Source of the DNA: Smittium mucronatum
Lineage: Eukaryota > Kickxellomycota > Harpellomycetes > Harpellales > Legeriomycetaceae
Direction of reading: 5' to 3'
Length of the DNA: 64,000 bases
Assembly (NCBI GenBank): GCA_001953115.1
Contig: LSSL01000611.1
Coordinates: 23,691-87,690, forward strand
Part shown: positions 39,901 to 51,400 of the stretch, one piece after another
How positions within the stretch are numbered: the first letter of the stretch is position 1
How the letters are laid out: each line of letters begins with the position of its first letter
Position numbers and translations under genes: made by a program
Notes under the pieces: generated by a model
Database searches by the model: none
Told to the model about the DNA's origin: nothing
The model's input: the letters and a program-made list of their open reading frames with translations, nothing else

Positions 39901-42900
39901 TCAGCAGTCTTTTGTAGGGACCCTTTTTCCTCGATTCTATCTCACTTAAACTTGATAAAAATGCCTCTGCAAATGAGTTAGCAATGTTTTCTGCCATCCA
40001 AGATTGCAGTTGTGGATGTAATTTAGTTGAGTCGACTAAATTAGCCAACTCGTCAAATGCCATTGAAAGAAACTCCTATATTAAAAAAAATAATAAGATT
40101 TAATGGGGTTTTCGTTTTTAGAGGTCTCTTTCAGTATTTATCATCAATTAAAATTAATGGAAAGTATTATTAAGAAAATAAAGCAACTTTACCCAGCTAC
40201 GATGTTTCCCAGCATCCATCACCATTTGCAGAATAGAAACAAATTCGGAAAAGGATTTTTGAGGAGTTTTACTACTTTTGGATGCTAAGAATAAAGGGGA
40301 AAAGAAAAAGAAAAAGAATGATTTAGGAGAATATAAAAATCAAACTTAAAAGAATTACAACTTGGTTCTGAAGATGAAGAGGTAGCGTTATCATTTTGGG
40401 AATTTTCTTGGGAGCCAAGAACTTTCAACATGGATATTGCACCTACTATCCCAGAAGAATTATAACTAGGATTGAGAGACGAAAGTTGTTTTCGGATATA
40501 AATGTGTAATTCATCAGATAAAGAACCATTGTCTGACTATATAATGTACAAAAAATCTAAAAAGTTATTAAATATAACATAATAATAAAGTATTGTTACC
40601 ACTATTGTCATTAAAGATAGCGATTCGAATATTCTTCTTGAATTTTCTAAAGATAAACTGCCCATAAAATCGAGCAAACCTTTAATAAAAGGTACAAAAA
40701 GCTTTAAACTTTCTCTCTGAGTCTGAGCCAGTTTTAAAAGCAATAGTGATCCTGTTTGAACAGATTTTTGTTGGCCGCTTCCAATATGACCGGTTATGGA
40801 ATTTATAATCTCCTAATTAAAAAATAGAATTGAAAATTAGCAGAAAAAATGGAGATTTTGAGTAAATAAAATTTAAACCTGTCTTTCATAGTTTCCGCAA
40901 CACTTAAATGCTCTTTCTAACAATTTACAAATGAATTTTAAACTTGATTCAGGAGAATTCTGATTTGATATTATTGAATCAGAAGTTCTGAGCAATTGGT
41001 CGAAAAATCTATAAATATATATATATTAATTTACACACTTTAGCCTGAAATTCGATACACATAATAGCTTGATGACTATAATTTAATAAAAAAAAAATTA
41101 ATATAAAAAACTCGGAATTACGTTGTAAAAGCATCTTGATCGATAGAGTCGATGTAATCTTTATCAGCTTGGGATCTAGCATTCTTCAAACATATTGTGT
41201 TAAATGCCATTTCTATCCGCCTTTTTATCTGCCTGAAGTTGTATATAGAAAGAATTGCGAACAAATCCAAGCAATCAACTTCACTAAATTTAGAAGCGGC
41301 CTAAATTTTCATAAGTTTAAATTTAATAATAGTAATTAATTTTTAAAAATTCTAAAATTTATTTATTTCAAAAATAGACTTGCATTTGATCTTAGTAGAA
41401 TGATGGAGAGCCACGAGTTTATTATTTGAGGCCCCAAATTGATACCTCTCTTGAGAGATTCTGGTAATCGTAAATTGGATATATGATTAGAAATAAAAGA
41501 ATTTAATTTCTTATTAAATGCACAATAATTAATAACAAATGGAAGTAAGTAAATATTTACCAAAAAGTATAGTCTTTTCACTTCTTTTATAAGATGGGAC
41601 AATGAGATTATTTTCGGATATGATTTCAGATTTAATTCCATTTCGAATACTCTCTATAACCTAAAATTAAAAGGTTTAATTTAGAAGAAAAAATACATAA
41701 AGGATTAAAAATTATTCATAAAATGTAAAAGGCTTTACCATATTGGAAGTATCCGGTAAATCGATAGCAGTCTGAAAGAGATATCCGATTATAGCAGGCA
41801 ATTCTTTTAATTTTGAATATCTAATCAACTTAAGAGCCTTATTTTGAGCAGACAACTGCGCGTTTGTTTTTTATATAAATGAAATTTGAGTTTTAGAATT
41901 AAAATAATTGAAAAGCATTATGAGTTTGATTATTACATTTATTTTTTCGGAGCCTTTAAGACTACCTAAAGCATCTAATATAGATACGAGTAGTTCAGGG
42001 GAATTATCAATTAATTGTACTAGTTTATCGGATACAAAGCCGTGGTAAGAATCGTTAATTATATCAGATATCGTAGCTAACATTTCTCTTTGCATTTGAA
42101 TAGGAACTAATTCCAAAATCTATAAAAAATAAATTAAAGTTTATAGATAAATTAATAAAAATATGCGGGCAGCAAAAATTAATGTAAAATAATTATTATG
42201 AAAACACATGACAGCCTAAGGACTTTAATAAATGTGATACGAAAATACCTCTAAATATTTATCACATAACAATTTTGGTTCAACGACGTAATCCAACCAT
42301 CTTAAATTTTCGATTATTAATGAAGAAGCATTAGAATTTCTATTTAATAATTACAGAGATTTAAACGCAATAAATATTAAAATCATATTTTAAGTATAAA
42401 TCCAGTGAAAAAGAAATAAAAAGATCTTACTCAATAGAATTTTCTGAATATTCGATTAAGAACTCTAATAAATTTTCTATAATTCCTGACTGAATCTCAT
42501 CGATCCCCAATATGACTCTAATCAGACTTTCTTGGGTTTTTTTTCCAAAAAAACTAAAGGAAAACAAAAATTTAAAAAAATTTAAAAAAAAACAGAGAAA
42601 ATAAATTTACGTCGAGATTTTGGGATTTTTAAGGCTCATGGGGGAAAGAAATAATATTAGATCTTGACGATCTTTTATTTTACTAATGAACTGGCTTATG
42701 ATCTCATCTGTATCCTTAATTGAGACAAGGGATTTTCTTAGAGTTTCTCTTGCTATTACACAATCTAAATCTAAATTAAGCAGTTTAAATGAAAAAAAAT
42801 TATTTCTCTTTAATTTTTATAAGAGGAGTTTTCAGGTACTGGTGGTTATTCTTTGCGCAGATATTGATATCCCGGACAATTGCAATATTTTGTCAATATC

Positions 42901-42906
42901 TAACAT
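36969..42906 (-). CDS. FANCD2: Fanconi anaemia group D2 protein
   Basis: Twenty-two exons: 36969-37553, 37669-37842, 37913-38221, 38296-38427, 38492-38551, 38644-38736, 38824-39307, 39399-39781, 39884-40075, 40193-40284, 40362-40536, 40600-40812, 40879-41008, 41122-41300, 41384-41460, 41561-41660, 41739-41855, 41937-42119, 42249-42339, 42431-42553, 42611-42770, 42840-42906. They join in frame to 1372 residues (human 1451). FANCD2 pairs with FANCI as a DNA clamp that, once monoubiquitinated, directs interstrand-crosslink repair. Family blocks run in order along the protein: LIRVILGIDEIQSGIIE, ENLRWLDYVV, PFIKGLLDFMGSLS, HIYIRKQLSS with the acceptor lysine (Lys496, matching human Lys561), FDELANLVDSTKLHPQ, CNWFRELINAF, and LQIFCGHSKVVRDLRLTKIV near the C-terminus. 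An acidic, serine-rich tail ends it. The intron after 41384 begins GC (GCAAGT). Met1 is the first Met in its frame; the frame is open back to about 43066 without another, so an upstream exon cannot be excluded. Confidence 0.95.
40489..40491 (-). other. FANCD2: FANCD2 monoubiquitination lysine codon
   Basis: The AAA codon for Lys496 lies in the block YIRKQLSS, which matches the VIRKQLSS block around Lys561 of human FANCD2, the residue ubiquitinated by the FANCL/UBE2T pair. Its presence suggests that the switch of the pathway is kept. Confidence 0.8.
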
Positions 42907-43400
42907 ATTTATATGAGCAGAGTTTCTATCTAACTGAATGTATGAAAGAGTTTGTAAAAGTTCGATTCGAGTTTTATGGCTATAAATTCTTAATGTAAAA
43001 AAATCTTTGATACAAGACGCTCTAAATAAATTAAAGTTTGCAACAATTTGTCTTTGCTGCAGTTCATAACTTCATTAGCTATATCATAAAATTTACTTAA
43101 AAAATTGACATCACATTAATGACAACTTCGAAACCTAATTCGACTATGGCGTTTACTAAATTAAAAACTATTGGTTTTCAATGATTACAACTATATTTTC
43201 CAGTAAATATTCTTAGAAAGAATTGGTGATCATAAAGAGTGAAATTTGGCATGACGTCAATACTAAGATGTCTTAAAAAGCTTTAAAAGGTTTGAAGTAT
43301 TCTAAAACAATTATTGATTGCAGATTAAATAAAAAATTGAAAATTTCATAAAACAAGTTTTGAAGCATACAAGTCGGACTATGTAGATCAAATGCGGTGG

Positions 43401-43850
43401 TTATAAAATTACTGCGCATCCAGAATCCTGAAGGGCTTGCACAGCCTCTTGAAAACGATCTTGTTTTACCAAAACATAATCAGTGTCATATGTGCTAACA
43501 ACAAAGATAGGTATCTTCGCTTTCGCAAGAGTGTCTGAGATGTTTGCAAGAATTCCAACCAGACCAAAATCCAAGACACCGTTTACTACAAGAGCCTTCC
43601 AATCCTTCTCTATCTTTAAGGAACCATCAGAGCCAAGCAATTCAGTTAGTTTTTGCTGTATCGAAATTAAGAGAGGTGAACCAGGATGAGAATCGTTTAC
43701 AATTAGTGATTGCTCATCCGCTGTTTTCGTGAAAGAATAGAACGTAGGATCGGAATCAAGGAATGGGGATATTATTTCTAATATTTTTATTCCTGTGGGT
43801 ATACGATATACCCACATGAGACCCTGGATTGCAGATAGACTAAGGCTCAT
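43401..43850 (-). CDS. small ACT-domain protein (COG3603/CASTOR-type ACT)
   Basis: A single-exon gene of 149 residues, upstream of and in the same orientation as FANCD2 (about 494 bp between them). The N-terminal half has the family's F-x-S-x-T-x-T-x-DE pattern (YSFTKTADEQSLIV, about 38-51). The C-terminal half has WKALVVNGVLDFGLVGILAN followed by IPIFVVSTYDTDYVLVK, the most conserved run of this family, and ends ALQDSGCAVIL. ACT domains bind small ligands, usually amino acids. The COG3603 family is widespread in bacteria and also occurs in fungi and plants, mostly without a defined role. Length suits the family (about 130-150). No catalytic domain is attached, so it is probably a stand-alone ligand-binding protein. 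Codon use looks like its neighbours. Confidence 0.85.
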   Translation of the reverse strand: MSLSLSAIQGLMWVYRIPTGIKILEIISPFLDSDPTFYSFTKTADEQSLIVNDSHPGSPLLISIQQKLTELLGSDGSLKIEKDWKALVVNGVLDFGLVGILANISDTLAKAKIPIFVVSTYDTDYVLVKQDRFQEAVQALQDSGCAVIL

Positions 43851-45151
43851 AATAACAGTAGTGTATAATAATATCGAAGGATGATGGATATCTTAATTTT
43901 ATCTAAGCTTAAAAACAGATTAATTTTCTTACTGTAAATGTCGCAGATGTAATTCCATCTGTTCCTGAGGTTTGTTAATATCGAAGCAGACCTAATTTAT
44001 TCTGTTTTTATTGATTGAAGTCATCAAATTTTTACTAGAATTAGACAGCTCCTTCGTCATCAGTGGGCCATTTCGTGCCATTTTTATGACCAATATTATT
44101 GCTACTTTGATTTCTGCTTTGATATTCTAAACACTATTGGTTAAAAGTTTGAAATTTGCAAATATATTTGAATGAATTTAGCAAATAGGAGAACTTTACA
44201 GGCATGGAGATGAAAGAGTTAAAAAAATTGATCAATTTAATAAGTAATTCCGTGATACAAAAAAAATAAAATCAATTGATTAACACTTAGCCTTATCAGG
44301 ACTAACGAATAAAAAACAACATTTATGCATCAGTTTATACAAACATTTCATATGTTTTTTAACATTTACCATTGGGTTAATTTTTTGTACTAAAGAAAAA
44401 TCTTTTGTTAAATTACAAAAATAGGAATTCGATGAATTCTTCGGACCCGGAATGTGTTGAGAAATTCTTGAACTTAGGATTTTGTCTCTCATAATTTTTA
44501 TTGGCCAATTAACCGTTTAAATTTATCCAATGAATTTTAATAATTCTATTAACTGTTTCTATTGAATAAAATAAAAAGGCATTTTCACTTTTCCAATATC
44601 CTAATTAATAATTTGAATGGCGTTTAGTGCAACTATTTTTTTTTGCTAGTGTCGTGTTAATGAGGGGTTCGCACCTTAGTTGCAGAACCGTCGGCGTAGT
44701 GTATTGCTGGATAAGTTAAAGTGGTTAGGTCTGACGGGATTATGGTCTGGTTTATTGGAACAAGGATAACTATTCAAAACATTAAAACAAATTACTATTT
44801 ATACCCTATCATCTAACCAATGACTGGTTATATTAACATTGCACTAATCTATTGGAGGGTTAGTTACGTATCGTATTTTATACGATACAGGTAATCTAAT
44901 ATTTTGGATTACAAAAAAAGCAATATGAAAAAATCATTTTCCCACCTAGTTTAAAGAGTATATTTATTACTCAAAGGTGCCAAAAGTTTTATTTTAGAAT
45001 ACTAGGCGCTATGCTCCCTAAGGATTTGTTTCTAATTACGTTTACAATCAATAAATATTAACATTTGAATTTTTTATGATGTTAGAGATGTGGATTAACT
45101 TAAATTTAATGATATATGGGTGGTTCTTAATTACGAGGGCATTTTATAGTG
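43851..45151. other. intergenic stretch upstream of ACT gene
   Basis: Should contain the promoter of the ACT gene just above 43850. A 70-codon minus-strand frame (44280-44492) matches nothing I know. Around 44640-44740 a more G/C-rich patch occurs (GAGGGGTTCGCACC and AGAACCGTCGGCG), which I could not fold into a tRNA. Confidence 0.4.
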
Positions 45152-45153
45152 TA

Positions 45154-45528
45154 CAGTAGCACACCGCTTAAGTGCGCAAATTGAATCCAGGTTAAGAAAG
45201 TGCGCACTTGAGCTATACTACTGTAATCCAATAATTTTTTTGATTTGATAATTTTTATCCATTGAATTCACTAAGTTTCACCATAGATTATTGAATGGAA
45301 AAAAATCCCATTTGCATTTTTTGAATTTAAACGGGGTGCGCACTTAACCCTTTGCGGGCCCAAATTTGTGCCCTGCCCCTATTTGTGTATATTTACAATT
45401 CTAATTGGCTCAAAAATATGATCAACATAATGGTATACAAATAAGATTGAACTAATAATAACATTGGGCGCTAAGTGAATGCCATTTTTTGCATCATTGC
45501 CCCTGAAAGGGTTAAGGGAGTGCTACTG
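45154..45528. mobile_element. pogo/mariner-like MITE with TA target sites
   Basis: The left end CAGTAGCACACCGCTTAAGT at 45154 follows TA (45152-45153). The right end, complementary to CAGTAGCACTCCCTTAACCC, stops at 45528 and is followed by TA. A second right-type end (GCGCACTTGAGCTATACTACTG) lies inside at 45202-45223, also followed by TA, and a further internal GTGCGCACTTAACCC occurs near 45337-45352. The CAGTA...TACTG ends with TA duplication are typical of Tc1/mariner-pogo elements. It has no coding capacity. The internal ends suggest nested insertions or rearranged ends. Confidence 0.6.
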
Positions 45529-45899
45529 TACCTTGTTTTTGCTAAAATTCCCAAACAATACTTTTTTATCCAATAAAAGTGAAAATTTATAAAACAAAGA
45601 TTAATGGTTTTTATTGGTTGATTGGTTTTTTATTCGTTTTTTATAGGTGAAATGATTTTAATTAGATTTTTATTTGGCAAATTATTAACATTAATTTATG
45701 CTATTGGCGAATAGTTTTCTTTAATTTATTGTAATAAAGTTATGCTAAAATGTCCAGATTAAGCGATTTTTTGAAAAATCAGCCAAAAAAAATTTAAAGC
45801 GTACATAAAAACATATCATCAAAATAAAAAGTATAACATAGTTTAATAATAGTAAAAGTTAAATTTTATGTTGTGTAAATGAATAATTTTTGAAAAAAA

Positions 45900-46140
45900 A
45901 AGTGAAAAGGTCTATTTTCTATAAACATTGAAAAATTACTTCTGATGGTCAGGTTTTCGATATTCGAACAAAATCCCTTTAAAAATTGAAAAGTCCATAC
46001 AAGATTTACTGAATTTCGCTGGTAAAATGACAAACTTTCCAAAAAAAAAAAGTTTAAAAAAAATCTTGTTAGAATTATCGTAGAAGTAATGCCTGATGGT
46101 CAGAATTTTTCTATTCTAACAAAAAGTTAGTAAATTTTTT
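45900..46140 (+). repeat. imperfect direct repeat pair around TGATGGTCAG
   Basis: Two stretches near 45945-45980 and 46090-46125 share CTGATGGTCAG followed by a T-rich run, then TATTC and AACAAAA, about 146 bp apart. This is a diverged tandem duplication in otherwise plain AT-rich DNA. No gene is apparent. Confidence 0.4.
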
Positions 46141-46699
46141 TTCCAAAAAACCGGTGCATTTATGGTTATATCAGATGATTTTGATATTATAAAACTCAAA
46201 AAATCGATGATACAAAATAATTAAACGGTATCCAATGAAATAAAAAAAAACATCCAAATAAAAAAATCTGCAAAAAAGTGTTTGATTCACGCGTACTACA
46301 TAATAAAATAGTCCTAAATTGAAAATGTTAAAGGGTTTAGAGTTAATTGGAGGGGATGTTTAATATAATGTATTTTTGTAACTTTTAATGTGAGTTGTAT
46401 CCTGTAGAATATAGTAGTTATAATATTAGTCTGTTGGGATATTTTTTTAAAAACGTGCGAAAAGCATGATAAACAGTCTTGTATTAAGAATTAAATGACA
46501 CCAAATACCAGTGACGAAGATATATAATTACAAGTATCATCCTATAAGTGATTTACATTCTTGGCTAATCTATTTAATAAAATATTAATAAGATATAACT
46601 GAATTTTTTTCGAAAAAATCTGCGAAACATCGAAAAATCTAAAACTACAAAAAAAAATTTACCGCTGTAAATTTTTTTATATTTCACAATTTAATCACA

Positions 46700-48420
46700 A
46701 TATATATTTTTAGAATTTTTATAATGACTATATTATTGGCCTTTAACGTTGTGTGCCATCCTTATTTCTCAGATTGAATAGGGGTGAAAAAGGCAGACTG
46801 AAGAATTTTTTCAGTTTTGGTAAAAAGGTTCCGAAAAACGATACAGGATTCATAATAAAGTACATATGTTCAACTCTAAAACAGGAAGATCGATTTGAAA
46901 TGATATAGCTTCAGAAGTTAATATCAAGCTAAAGGAAATAATATCCAATATCAGCAAGTTGCGCGGGAGTTTGAACAATTATCAATACCAAAATTCAGCA
47001 CTCTGGCCCATGTAACTCCAGTGTACTCATATCCATAGCTTGTCTAACTTGAGTTTAAGTTCTCTCAAATTTAGCTCAACACAGCCAGGAAGAAGGTGCG
47101 TTAAGAAGGGTTCACTCTGGAAAATTATCAGATAATCATGCCTGAATCAAGATATTATATTGGACAATTAGTTGTTGGATTGGTTAAAAATGTCTTAAGC
47201 TGAAACTAACAGTAATTTTAACTGATCTGTAGGAGCTCCGGTAAAAGCAGCATCACTATTTGAACCCTTGTGATATATTTGAACAAGACAAAGAGTAAAT
47301 ATATCATCAATTTTGAAAGAAAACTCGTATTTAAATTAATATTGAGTACTTTTTGCTTTATCTGCATAAAAAGATCAAAAAGCAGGTCAAGAGGACTGAC
47401 ATGTGAAAGGTTTTTGTGGCAGATAGAAATGTTGAAAAGCTATACCGTTCCGCGTTTTCATCACAGGGGTCGGACTCTGAGCAAGATCTAAGGCTGAAAT
47501 ATGAATATCAGGATTAAATAGATCACAAAATGCTGGAAGAAGAACAAAATTAGAGATTCAATAGTTTGAAGGGTAATTTAGGTATCAACTCTTGTATACT
47601 TTTTATGATTAAAAAGAAATTTTTAAGATCTGCAGAGGCTATTTCGATCTCACCGATGTATACTATAACAGAAAGAAAGTATAATATTTGTGTTTTATAC
47701 TAATAACCAATTCCGATAGATGATTAAGAGGAGATATTACTATTTTTCTCCAAAAAATCTCACACATGACTCTTTTTACGCTCTTAACAGTCTTTTAAAC
47801 TGCTGGGAACCACCGATCATACTGATTATAGAAAAAAATTTCTTTGGAAAGTCTCGTTTCCCCATTTTAGGAACAGAAAATTATTTTATACATTGATGAA
47901 AACTATGCTGGAGAAATTCGCCCTTAAGAATTTTTTAAAAAAAATTTTTTTAGAGAACCACGGAGAAAGTTATTTCGAAAGTCATTTCCACGTATTTTCA
48001 AAGCGGTTCAAAGAACAAGGATAAACTGTAAAAATATCCAATATTGATAATCTTTTTGGTGTTTTTAGATCTAAGAAAGTAGATCTTTCGGACAAAAGAA
48101 ATATTAGATCGGCCGAAATTGGATAAATTTTATTCAATTGAGATCAGTATCTAACCGGTAGATTTGAAAATATGCTGCAAATCGATAAGTTTAAGAGCTA
48201 TTTGTTTTTTTATAAGATGAATAGTTTTATAATTACTTGCACTGTAAACTCCTTTCTGGATAGAGAATAAGAGCAAAAATATTTTAAAATTACAGCTTCT
48301 AAAGACTATAGAGAGAACATATTCGTTCCTGATCCCCCCAGCTTTAATTCAGACGAATTTTTGATTATAGGACCGTTTTTAAACTTTTTCCATAAATAAA
48401 GATTAGAATAGCTTAGAAAC
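46700..48420 (+). pseudogene. coding-like debris of unknown family
   Basis: Base composition is more balanced than in the flanks, and short frames read like protein, for example SPKNLTHDSFYALNSLLNCW and FVPDPPSFNSDEFLIIGPF on the plus strand around 47.75-48.37 kb. Stops and frame changes come every few dozen codons and I found no consistent splice pattern. I do not recognise a family. A decayed mobile element or a dead gene are both possible. Confidence 0.25.
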
Positions 48421-51400
48421 CATCGAAACACTCCTTTGACACCAGATTGTTTTTAGAATTCATTTATATTACTTCAATCCACTTTAATTTATTGTAAGAT
48501 ACTTTGTGGATGAGTCTCCTTGGTTCGAATAGTCAATTTATTAAAATTATGGTTTATGATTCATGCAACATCTCCCTAATAGTAGAGAATCTAAAGAAAA
48601 TATTATGTAAAAAATCTAAACTCATTCTATAAAATTATACGAAAATATTATCCTATAGTTTTTAAAAGTGAAATTCGTCAATAAAACTATTTTAAACTAT
48701 TTAAATCGCTCTTTGTCATTAATTTAATTTTCATAACAAGTTTTAAATTGTTTTTTACCATTTATTGTTTTTCTTTTCAAGAATGGTCTACTATTAATTT
48801 ATTTATGTTGAATTCATATTTTAAATCTCATAATCTGTTCAGCTTATAAATTTTCTTAATTATATGAGGAAAATATTATATCATGAGAATTTTTATATGT
48901 AATAAAATAATATTTAATTCACGTATCTAGCACTAAAAGCTTTTCAACTGTTTATAATACTTAATTATAAATTTATTTAGACTCAATCTTTTAGTAAACA
49001 TGTTGCTCGTAGTATAATATAATTTTTTTTGAAATCTTTTAATAATACTTAATAGATTAAGTTAAATAGAAATTTTTTTAATCTTACTCTATATTTTTCA
49101 TTCTTTTATACTATTCAAAATTTAAACCAAATTTGTTTCTAAAAAGATGTTGAAAAAGATCTTTTTTTTTTGCGGTATAGCTGGCGCGTCCAGTACTCGT
49201 AGTTATGTTGTTAAAATTGCTGGTCTTCAGTTACGAAATTTTAAAATATAACCCAAATGTTGACAAGTAAATTATGGATGTCTGTGACTGGACTCAAACA
49301 TTACCGACTGGTTTTTTTTAACAGGATGGTATTAAATAAGATAATACCAGAAATCTGTAATTTGGAGAGAGTGAAATTCTTTATATAGCAAGCTAAGAAA
49401 AGAATGGGGTGCTTTGAGCAAAAAATAATAATATTCTAGAGAAAAGATATCGAAAATGTCTCAAACAGCATATAAAGGTTTAAGATCCTTTATAGAGAAT
49501 ATTATAATGGAGGTGGGGATTAGAGAGCACTAAGATGCTATTTAAAAGCGTTTATAACATTGATCTAAACATAATTGAACTTGGATAAATTAAAAGGAAG
49601 TATTATAATGCGGAAGTTAATGTAAAATTTAGCGAGAATATTCTCTTAGGATTTGATAAAGACTAGTGTACTGGTAGAGCCACAGCAATAGAGTAGGTTA
49701 GTGGGAAAAACTATTTTAAAACATATATTTTTATAGTGGAAATACATTGAAAAACAAAAATAGTGTCTATATAGATGGAAATAGTTAAAAAATCCCATAA
49801 AAATTTCAGCCAGAATAGCCAACATTTGTTTTTTGAGTTTATGTGAAATAAATAAATTTAGTTAGATGGAATAAAATTGATCCATTTTCTAATTAGCAAA
49901 AAAAATCTTGAATTTTTTTTGGATTTATTCATATAAAAGGAATAATTTAGAGAATCACCATTTCAAAGTATGATAGGATAACAGGAAACATACTTTTGAG
50001 AGCTATGAAGCTTTCTGATAACTTAATTATTTGAATATATAAGATAAATTGAAAAATAAAAGTCTAGAGATTCTCCATTCACGGTAAAATTGGAATATGT
50101 AGACCCTGAAATCTATATGATTTAAATACTCTTAGTCCTCGTAATATTGAGGGGATGATAGATGACTAGTTTTCCATTTGGTGGAGGGGTGTTTTGAAGA
50201 GATCAATAGTGATTTGAGGGAAGTGAGGGGGGGGGGGGGCAGAATTTTTTTTGTTTTACATTGGTGAGAAGAAAGTTTTTAGGAATGATCTTTTCGTTAC
50301 ATGTAGTTGAGAATTTTTTAAAATTTTTTGTCAATTTTAAAACGTTTTTGAGGATAATAAATATTCTTATGAAAATATACCCTTTGAGAATGAGAGATAT
50401 TATCTGGCCGGATCATTTACAATTAGAGCGGATTTAATAGAGATAGTTTAAGATAAAATTTAAATTTTTAAGGATAATGAAAGAAGTAAGATCTAAAAGC
50501 CTCCAGTCGGGTTTTATCGCGAATGAATTAAGAAAAATATTAATTTATGTAATATTTGTTATTTATTAGTATGGGTAGATAATTTGGTCAGAAATGGGAG
50601 AATTTCGACGGATCACTGAATATCGAAAGGTATATTAAACTTGTTTCGGAAATTTAATGTTTAAGGAATCTCAATTGGAGATGAATATACTCGAAAAATT
50701 CTATAAAATATCTAGTATTTTGATCTTTTTTTGATCATTTAAACCGAGGTAATAAGATTCAGGTCGAGTGGGGATGTTTAGATGAAAAGAGATAGGGAAA
50801 AATATAGAAAATGTGAATTTAATAAGTGGTATAAAAAAATATTCTATCATTTCACCTGTTGCAGGAAGTGCAATATAAATTTTCGATTGTCATAAAAGTC
50901 AAAAAATTAAATTATTTTTAAGAAAAATTACTATGCTAAACACTATTCAAATTCCTAATTAAGATGTTTGGAAAATGAAAATTCCTTTTTTTTTTGTTCG
51001 ATAGAAACGACTAAGTTTAATTAATTGATTCATTGGACAAATTTTATCGATTAATCGACCCGTAAAAGTGATATAAAACATAAAGACTCTTTTATTAAGA
51101 ATCAACTATATATTAAAAGCCCTAAGAAATGAGGATATAAAATAAAAAATAAATTTTTATAGATGGAAATTGTATTATAAGACTTAAAATTATAAAATAA
51201 ACAAAATAAAAGTAGTATTTTAAATCTTTCAAGAGTAAAATTTGCTGAAATCAATTTTTAATACCTGCAAAAATAAATTTACAAATTTTCGATACAAAAA
51301 ATTGGTTTAAAATAAAGCCTAATCAATATAAATTACGCGAAAAATATTTATAAATTAATCGGTTTATTAATTTAAATAATATTAAATCTAAAATTATCTT

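Noticed and set aside
44280..44492. 70-codon minus-strand frame upstream of the ACT gene
   Set aside because: No family, no splice context and Lys/Cys-rich composition; probably chance.
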